In this document: positions 4,992 to 8,142 of the stretch, in pieces
How positions within the stretch are numbered: the stretch's first letter is position 1
How the letters are laid out: every line of letters begins with the position of its first letter
NCBI GenBank assembly: GCA_019120525.1
Contig: DWUW01000058.1
Coordinates: 1-8,142 of the forward strand
From: Candidatus Eisenbergiella stercorigallinarum
Lineage (GTDB): Bacteria; Bacillota; Clostridia; Lachnospirales; Lachnospiraceae
Length of the DNA: 8,142 nt
Reading direction: 5' to 3'
Position numbers and translations under genes: made by a program
The notes under the pieces: generated by a model
Databases searched by the model: none
What the model was told of the DNA's origin: nothing
Seen by the model: only the letters and a program-made list of their open reading frames with translations

Positions 4992-5027
4992 ATGTGCAAT
5001 CAACATTCCCTGATCGCCTTCCTGTGA
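4992..5027 (+). CDS. 11-codon leader peptide ORF upstream of oadB
   Basis: ATG 4992 to TGA 5027 encodes MCNQHSLIAFL. It starts about 20 nt after the predicted transcription start and has a good binding site, AAAGGGAG (4977-4984), seven bases upstream. Its last codons lie in the left arm of a 9-bp stem (TGATCGCCT 5011-5019 with AGGCGGTCA 5048-5056, one G-U), so a translating ribosome would keep that stem open. A terminator follows at 5086-5123. The layout resembles peptide-dependent attenuation, but the peptide has no run of one amino acid pointing to a sensed aminoacyl-tRNA. It could instead be a chance ORF. Confidence 0.45.
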   Translation: MCNQHSLIAFL

Positions 5028-5085
5028 ACCATACGGCATCCTCATACAGGCGGTCATGGTTGTACACTTTCTGGCAGGAAAGAAC

Positions 5086-5123
5086 GAGACTTTTGGCAGG
5101 AGCCGAAGGTCTTTTTTTCTTTT
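5086..5123 (+). terminator. Internal terminator in the oadB leader (candidate attenuator)
   Basis: GACTTTTGGC (5088-5097), loop AGGA, GCCGAAGGTC (5102-5111): ten pairs with two G-U, extendable by A5087-T5112 and a G-U. Seven T follow (5112-5118), then C and four T. It stands about 115 nt after the promoter and 175 nt before oadB, with no gene between, so it should cut most transcripts unless an alternative fold prevents it. A short hairpin (CTTTC 5067-5071 with GAAAG 5078-5082) lies just before it. Confidence 0.75.
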
Positions 5124-5124
5124 G

Positions 5125-5268
5125 CGGACGATTGGGAGACGGGAGAACGTCCGTTGGAAGAGAGCCTGTCAGGCGCGGCCTTCCGCCGCTTTCCAGGGGG
5201 AGAGGTGTACGCTGCGATGTGCCGGCCTTCCGGCGGGCCTCAGCTGTGGCGCAGATTTACGCCCGGAC
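5125..5268 (+). ncRNA. Foldable downstream part of the oadB leader
   Basis: CGGACG (5125-5130) pairs with CGTCCG (5148-5153). The GTCCG part of the right arm can instead pair with CGGAC (5264-5268), so two long-range folds compete. In between lie TGGAA/TTCCA (5155-5159 with 5191-5195) enclosing GCCT-GTC-AGGC and GCGG-CCTT-CCGC, and then GCCGG-CCTT-CCGGC around 5221-5234. Two stems share a CCTT loop. I cannot match it to a known riboswitch class by eye. The structure is inferred by hand pairing only. Confidence 0.3.
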
Positions 5269-5298
5269 AAATTCTACACAGGAAAGGAAAAAAGACGT

Positions 5299-6456
5299 AT
5301 GGATTTCAGTTTCATCTACGAAGGATTACTATCCATCACCCCGCAGCAGGTCGTCATGTATCTGGTCGGCGCCCTGCTCATCTATCTTGCCATTAAGAAG
5401 GAATATGAGCCTTCCCTGCTTCTTCCGATGGGCTTCGGCGCCATTCTGGTAAACCTCCCTCTTTCGGGCGTGATCAACCAGGAGATGGCCGGCATCGGAG
5501 AGGTAACCGGCGTTGTGGAGTGGCTGTTCAATGTGGGAATCGAGGCCTCTGAGGCGATGCCCATCCTGCTGTTCATCGGCATCGGCGCCATGATCGATTT
5601 CGGCCCCCTGCTTTCCCAGCCGGTCATGTTCCTGTTCGGCGCAGCCGCCCAGTTCGGTATTTTCTTCGCGATCTGTGCCGCCGCCCTCATGGGCTTTGAC
5701 CTGAAGGACGCGGCTTCCATCGGCATCATTGGCGCGGCAGACGGCCCCACCTCCATTCTGGTCTCCCAGGTGCTGGGCTCCAACTATGTAGGCCCCATCG
5801 CTGTCGCCGCTTACTCCTATATGGCGCTGGTTCCCATTGTGCAGCCCTTCGCCATCAAGCTTGTTACCACGAAGAAGGAGCGCCGGATCCGCATGGCGGC
5901 AAAGCCCGCAAGGCCGGTTTCCAAGACCACAAGGATCCTGTTCCCCATCATCGTTACCTTTATCGTCGGGCTGATCGCTCCCTCCTCCGTTTCCCTGGTG
6001 GGCTTTCTGATGTTCGGTAACCTCCTGCGGGAATGCGGCGTCCTGGACAATCTTTCCGATACGGCCCAGACGAGCCTTGCCAACCTGATCACGCTGCTTC
6101 TGGGAATCACCATTTCCTTCAGCATGCGCGCGGACGCTTTCGTCCGTCTCGACACCATCCTGATCATGGTGATCGGCCTTCTGGCATTCGTATTCGATAC
6201 CATCGGCGGCGTCCTGTTTGCCAAGATCATCAACCTGATCCTGAAGATCATGCACAAGCCTCTGCTGAATCCCATGATCGGAGCCTCCGGTATCTCCGCC
6301 TTCCCCATGTCGGCGCGCGTGGTGCAGAGACTGGCTCTGAAGGAAGATCCCGGAAATATCCTGATCATGCAGGCGACGGGCGTAAACGTATCCGGCCAGA
6401 TCGCTTCCGTTATCGCGGGCGGCCTGGTGATCAGCCTAGTAACCTCTTATCTGTAA
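5299..6456 (+). CDS. oadB: Na+-translocating decarboxylase beta subunit (OadB/GcdB/MmdB family)
   Basis: A 385-residue polytopic membrane protein of full family length. The beta subunit forms the Na+ channel that couples decarboxylation of biotin-bound carboxyl groups to Na+ export. Diagnostic motifs are present: GAADGPTSI at 145-153, with the intramembrane Asp (D148 here; the matching Asp is reported as essential in Klebsiella OadB); the re-entrant ASGISAFPMSARVVQ at 329-343; and ATGVNVSGQIASVIAGG at 359-375. About nine to ten hydrophobic segments are seen, with a basic cytoplasmic loop at 190-210. ATG 5299 is chosen because AAAGGA (5283-5288) lies upstream and MDFSFIYEGLLSITPQQ is the usual N-terminus. 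The frame is open back to 5056, but that part runs through the terminator. It is followed after 66 bp by the oadG-like gene. Substrate (oxaloacetate, methylmalonyl-CoA or glutaconyl-CoA) cannot be told from this subunit. Confidence 0.95.
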   Translation: MDFSFIYEGLLSITPQQVVMYLVGALLIYLAIKKEYEPSLLLPMGFGAILVNLPLSGVINQEMAGIGEVTGVVEWLFNVGIEASEAMPILLFIGIGAMIDFGPLLSQPVMFLFGAAAQFGIFFAICAAALMGFDLKDAASIGIIGAADGPTSILVSQVLGSNYVGPIAVAAYSYMALVPIVQPFAIKLVTTKKERRIRMAAKPARPVSKTTRILFPIIVTFIVGLIAPSSVSLVGFLMFGNLLRECGVLDNLSDTAQTSLANLITLLLGITISFSMRADAFVRLDTILIMVIGLLAFVFDTIGGVLFAKIINLILKIMHKPLLNPMIGASGISAFPMSARVVQRLALKEDPGNILIMQATGVNVSGQIASVIAGGLVISLVTSYL

Positions 6457-6522
6457 AACGGGCGGGACAGGTTCAGGCAGGTTTCGTTCTTTAGATGCGT
6501 TTGACTGGAAAGGAGTATTGTT

Positions 6523-6681
6523 ATGACATTCACACCGGATATGGATGTTTTCATGATCGCCCTCGCCATCATGGCCCAGGGCATGGTGGGCATCTTTGTC
6601 GTTATCATTATCATCAGCCTGGTGGTCGCCCTGATGGGCTGGATCGGCGCCAATACCGGGAAAAAGGATGAGAAAAAATAA
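6523..6681 (+). CDS. Small OadG-like subunit of the Na+-pumping decarboxylase
   Basis: A 52-residue single-pass protein with an excellent binding site (AAAGGAG 6509-6515, seven bases from ATG 6523). The sequence MIALAIMAQGMVGIFVVIII at 11-30 matches the OadG/gamma signature (A-x-x-x-M-x-x-G-M-x-G-I-F-x-V), followed by more hydrophobic residues to about 43 and a charged tail GKKDEKK. In the family this subunit stabilises the complex by linking the catalytic alpha subunit to the beta subunit, with its tail in the cytoplasm. Here the tail is very short, lacking the Pro/Ala linker and zinc-binding end of enterobacterial OadG, which resembles short delta/gamma forms in Clostridia. It is surely co-transcribed with oadB, and a strong terminator follows. 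Confidence 0.88.
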   Translation: MTFTPDMDVFMIALAIMAQGMVGIFVVIIIISLVVALMGWIGANTGKKDEKK

Positions 6682-6690
6682 GAGCCGGAT

Positions 6691-6711
6691 TTTCGCCCCG
6701 GCGGGGTGAAA
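6691..6711 (+). other. Stem-loop after the oadG-like gene
   Basis: TTTCGCCCC (6691-6699) pairs with GGGGTGAAA (6703-6711) across GGC, with one G-T. It is not followed by a T-run. It may protect the 3' end of the oadBG mRNA or simply precede the main terminator. Confidence 0.5.
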
Positions 6712-6720
6712 AAAGGCGTG

Positions 6721-6760
6721 AAAAAAGGACGGTCGGTTTATCACCGGCTGTCCTTTTTTT
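6721..6760 (+). terminator. Bidirectional terminator between oadG-like gene and GNAT gene
   Basis: A 16-bp stem pairs 6721-6736 with 6744-6759 (two G-T pairs), with A-runs and T-runs at both outer edges, so it works on both strands. The stop codon of the minus-strand GNAT gene (6741-6743) lies in its loop. Confidence 0.92.
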
Positions 6761-7427
6761 CGCGGTAAGCTTCGCCGCCTCCTGCTGTCCATTCGTAAGC
6801 GATCCTGGGGCTTCCGTCCGCCACATGGATGATGCCGCAGCGGATGAAGCCATTCTTTTCGATCAGATGCCGCATGACGGCGTTTTTTTCATGGGTATCG
6901 ATCCGGATGTGTCCGGTCTGCTGCCGGCACCAGGACAGGCATTCTTCAAAGATGCCCCGTTCCGTCTCCTTCCCGGCGATCCGGTGGATGGTCCCGTAAG
7001 GGGAATCCGAGCGCCAGGCCCCGCCTTCGATCCGCGCATAGGTGGGATCGTCTCCAAACACCAGGGCAAAAGCGCCGCAGACGCCGCGGTTTCTTTCGCA
7101 GATGAAAAGCTGCTTTTTCCGGATATCCTCTTCCAGCACCCGCCGGGGCGGGGAAGAGGTTCCCCACTGGGTCGGATTTCCGTTTGCCGCCATGAAGGCT
7201 CTGGCCCTTTCGTAAAGCGCCAGAAGCTCCGGCAGGTCTTCCATGGCCGCGGGGCGGATCACGCCGCCTTTCCGGCATGCTCCGCCCTGCTGCGGCAGAT
7301 CGGACTGCTTCCATGAGAGCTCCTTCCCTGAGATCCCCTTCCCTGAGAGCTGCTCCCGTGAGGGCCGCTCCCGCGAGGACTGCTCCTGTGAGAACCGCTC
7401 CCGGCCGCCTCCCGTATCTGCGCTCAT
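6741..7427 (-). CDS. GNAT-family N-acetyltransferase with N-terminal pentad-repeat tail
   Basis: A 228-residue ORF. Residues 56-214 are a GNAT domain that transfers acetyl from acetyl-CoA to an unknown amine: VIRPAAMEDLPELLALYERA at the start, then beta strands and GAFALVFGDDPTYARIE. The C-terminal signature is IRIDTHEKNAVMRHLIEKNG, then FIRCGIIHVADGSPRIAYEW. The acetyl-CoA pyrophosphate loop (GKETERGIF, 152-160) is a weak version of the usual R/Q-x-x-G-x-G/A. Residues 13-42 are six five-residue repeats (S-x-E/K-x-x), an unusual tail. The ATG at 7427 overlaps the clpB stop as ATGA, suggesting translational coupling. An alternative GTG start at 7262, with AAAGG just upstream, would give a normal-length 173-residue enzyme without the tail. 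The product ends inside the terminator. The substrate is not predictable. Confidence 0.82.
   Translation of the reverse strand: MSADTGGGRERFSQEQSSRERPSREQLSGKGISGKELSWKQSDLPQQGGACRKGGVIRPAAMEDLPELLALYERARAFMAANGNPTQWGTSSPPRRVLEEDIRKKQLFICERNRGVCGAFALVFGDDPTYARIEGGAWRSDSPYGTIHRIAGKETERGIFEECLSWCRQQTGHIRIDTHEKNAVMRHLIEKNGFIRCGIIHVADGSPRIAYEWTAGGGEAYREKKDSR
7302..7391. repeat. Six imperfect 15-bp tandem units
   Basis: On the plus strand, units of the type CTGCTCCCGTGAGGG recur every 15 bp about six times, with changes at several positions. Read on the minus strand in the GNAT frame they encode SQEQS, SRERP, SREQL, SGKGI, SGKEL and SWKQS. Confidence 0.75.
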
Positions 7428-8142
7428 TCCTTCTTCCCGGCGGTCAGCCTGCCGTCCTTCACGTCGATCAGGATGGTATCTCCCTCGTCCACTGCATCCT
7501 GCAGGATCAGCTTCGCGGCAAGGGTTTCCACATTTTTCTGAATATACCGCTTCAGCGGCCTCGCGCCGTAGGCCGGGTCATAGGCGTTGTCCACCACGAA
7601 CCGCTCTGCCTCCGGCGTAAGCTCAAGATGCAGGTCTCTGTCGGAAAGTCTCTTATTCAGGTCATCCACGATAAGCCCGATAATGCCTCCGATGTTCTCC
7701 TTCGTCAGCGGATGGAACATGATGATCTCATCCAGCCGGTTCAGGAATTCCGGGCGGAACCGGCTTCGAAGCTCCGTCATTACCGCGTTTTCCGCTTCTT
7801 CCGTGATGGTTCCGTCATTTCCGATGCCGTCCAGCAGGTAGTTCGCGCCGATGTTCGAGGTCATGATCAGGATGGTGTTCTTAAAGTCCACCGTCCGCCC
7901 CTGGGAATCGGTGATCCGCCCGTCGTCCAGCACCTGAAGGAGCACGTTGAACACATCCGGATGGGCCTTTTCGATCTCATCGAACAGCACCACGGAGTAG
8001 GGCTTTCTTCTCACCGCTTCGGTGAGCTGTCCGCCTTCCTCATAGCCCACATATCCGGGCGGCGCTCCGATCAGCCTGGAAACGGAGTATTTCTCCATGT
8101 ATTCGCTCATGTCGATCCGCACCATGTTCTTCTCATCGTCAA
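7424..8142 (-). CDS. clpB: ClpB disaggregase, C-terminal part (runs off window end)
   Basis: The C-terminal 238 residues of a ClpB/Hsp104-type AAA+ ATPase, which with DnaK pulls proteins out of aggregates. The fragment covers most of the second ATPase domain. In order are seen: DDEKNMVRIDMSEYMEKYSV; the pore loop GAPPGYVGYEEGG; the Walker B VVLFDEIEKAHPD; VLDDGRITDSQGRTVDFKNT; sensor 1 in ILIMTSNIG; the arginine finger region RFRPEFLNRLDE; and sensor 2 in YGARPLKR. The C-terminal small domain ends in DGRLTAGKKE. The Walker A motif and the whole N-terminal half lie beyond the window. ClpB rather than ClpC is supported by MSEYMEK and by SDRDLHLELTPEAERF followed by YDPAYGARPLKRYIQ. Its stop overlaps the GNAT start by ATGA, so the two are probably one operon. 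Confidence 0.95.
   Translation of the reverse strand, partial: DDEKNMVRIDMSEYMEKYSVSRLIGAPPGYVGYEEGGQLTEAVRRKPYSVVLFDEIEKAHPDVFNVLLQVLDDGRITDSQGRTVDFKNTILIMTSNIGANYLLDGIGNDGTITEEAENAVMTELRSRFRPEFLNRLDEIIMFHPLTKENIGGIIGLIVDDLNKRLSDRDLHLELTPEAERFVVDNAYDPAYGARPLKRYIQKNVETLAAKLILQDAVDEGDTILIDVKDGRLTAGKKE

Larger units (their letters stand above)
4725..5298. other. Divergent control region between DUF4250 unit and oadB
   Basis: This 574-bp stretch has no full gene. From left to right it holds the leader of the DUF4250 unit with a GC hairpin (4787-4820), its promoter under a palindrome (4842-4876), nested dyads (4884-4926), the oadB promoter (4936-4965), an 11-codon leader ORF (4992-5027), an attenuator-like terminator (5086-5123) and further foldable RNA up to the oadB start. 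Confidence 0.7.

Noticed and set aside
4179..5027. 282-codon plus-strand ORF over the DUF4250-ferredoxin unit
   Set aside because: It is antisense to two recognised genes and crosses a terminator and promoters. Only its last 11 codons, as a separate mini-ORF, have a real binding site.
5073..5150. Glycine-riboswitch or T-box-like motifs (GCCGAAGG, GGGAGA) in the oadB leader
   Set aside because: The motifs are in the wrong order, the T-box core (AGGGTGG) is absent, and the GCCGAAGG is explained by the terminator arm.
5056..5298. Longer N-terminus for oadB from ATG 5056
   Set aside because: It would translate through the terminator. The added residues are Arg/Cys-rich and unlike the family, and ATG 5299 has a binding site and the normal N-terminus.
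5329..6255. 308-codon minus-strand ORF antisense to oadB
   Set aside because: Its Asp/His/Gly/Gln-rich composition is typical of the mirror frame of a membrane protein; no binding site or recognisable domain.

Overview
The window most likely comes from a gut-type anaerobic member of the Clostridia, probably Lachnospiraceae. This rests on family content: a DUF4250 protein, a membrane OadB/OadG sodium-pump pair, ClpB, strong AGGAGG-type ribosome binding sites and consensus sigma-A promoters. It is inference, because there is no rRNA or tRNA to anchor taxonomy. Base composition is moderately GC-rich, with AT-rich intergenic control regions. No CRISPR array, prophage module or full-length insertion sequence is visible.

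Layout. (1) 1-570, minus: the N-terminal part of an unrecognised protein. (2) 571-862: an AT-rich intergenic stretch holding a 69-bp miniature inverted-repeat element that can fold as a three-way junction and is flanked exactly by 8-bp direct repeats. It sits upstream of a small XRE-type regulator (863-1156, plus). (3) 1403-2305, plus: a secreted protein with two FDxxYY...NPDV...HYxxxGxxEGR modules, with its own promoter and a strong terminator. (4) 2443-4004, minus: a coiled-coil protein that appears as two overlapping reading frames. The downstream frame has no start codon in the overlap, so this is one gene broken or joined by a -1 frameshift. It has a perfect -35/-10 promoter with an 11-bp repeated box. 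(5) 4232-4724, minus: a two-gene unit, DUF4250 protein then a small [2Fe-2S] ferredoxin, overlapping and ending at a strong terminator. Its -10 box lies inside a 17-bp perfect palindrome. (6) 4936-6681, plus: a divergently transcribed sodium-pump unit. It has a promoter, a leader of about 330 nt with an 11-codon peptide ORF and an internal terminator, then oadB (beta subunit) and oadG-like (gamma/delta subunit). A bidirectional terminator follows. (7) 6741-8142, minus: the 3' end of clpB, overlapping by ATGA a GNAT acetyltransferase with an N-terminal pentapeptide-repeat tail.

How the genes relate. OadB and OadG together are the membrane part of a Na+-translocating decarboxylase, which couples decarboxylation of a carboxyacyl substrate to Na+ export. 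The catalytic carboxyltransferase and biotin carrier are not in the window. The oadBG leader looks like a transcription attenuator. The DUF4250-ferredoxin unit shares the divergent control region 4848-4965 with oadBG, which may reflect common control. The remaining genes show no obvious pathway link.

The most interesting items are the 69-bp element with its apparent target duplication, the oadB leader with peptide ORF and terminator, and the frameshifted coiled-coil gene.
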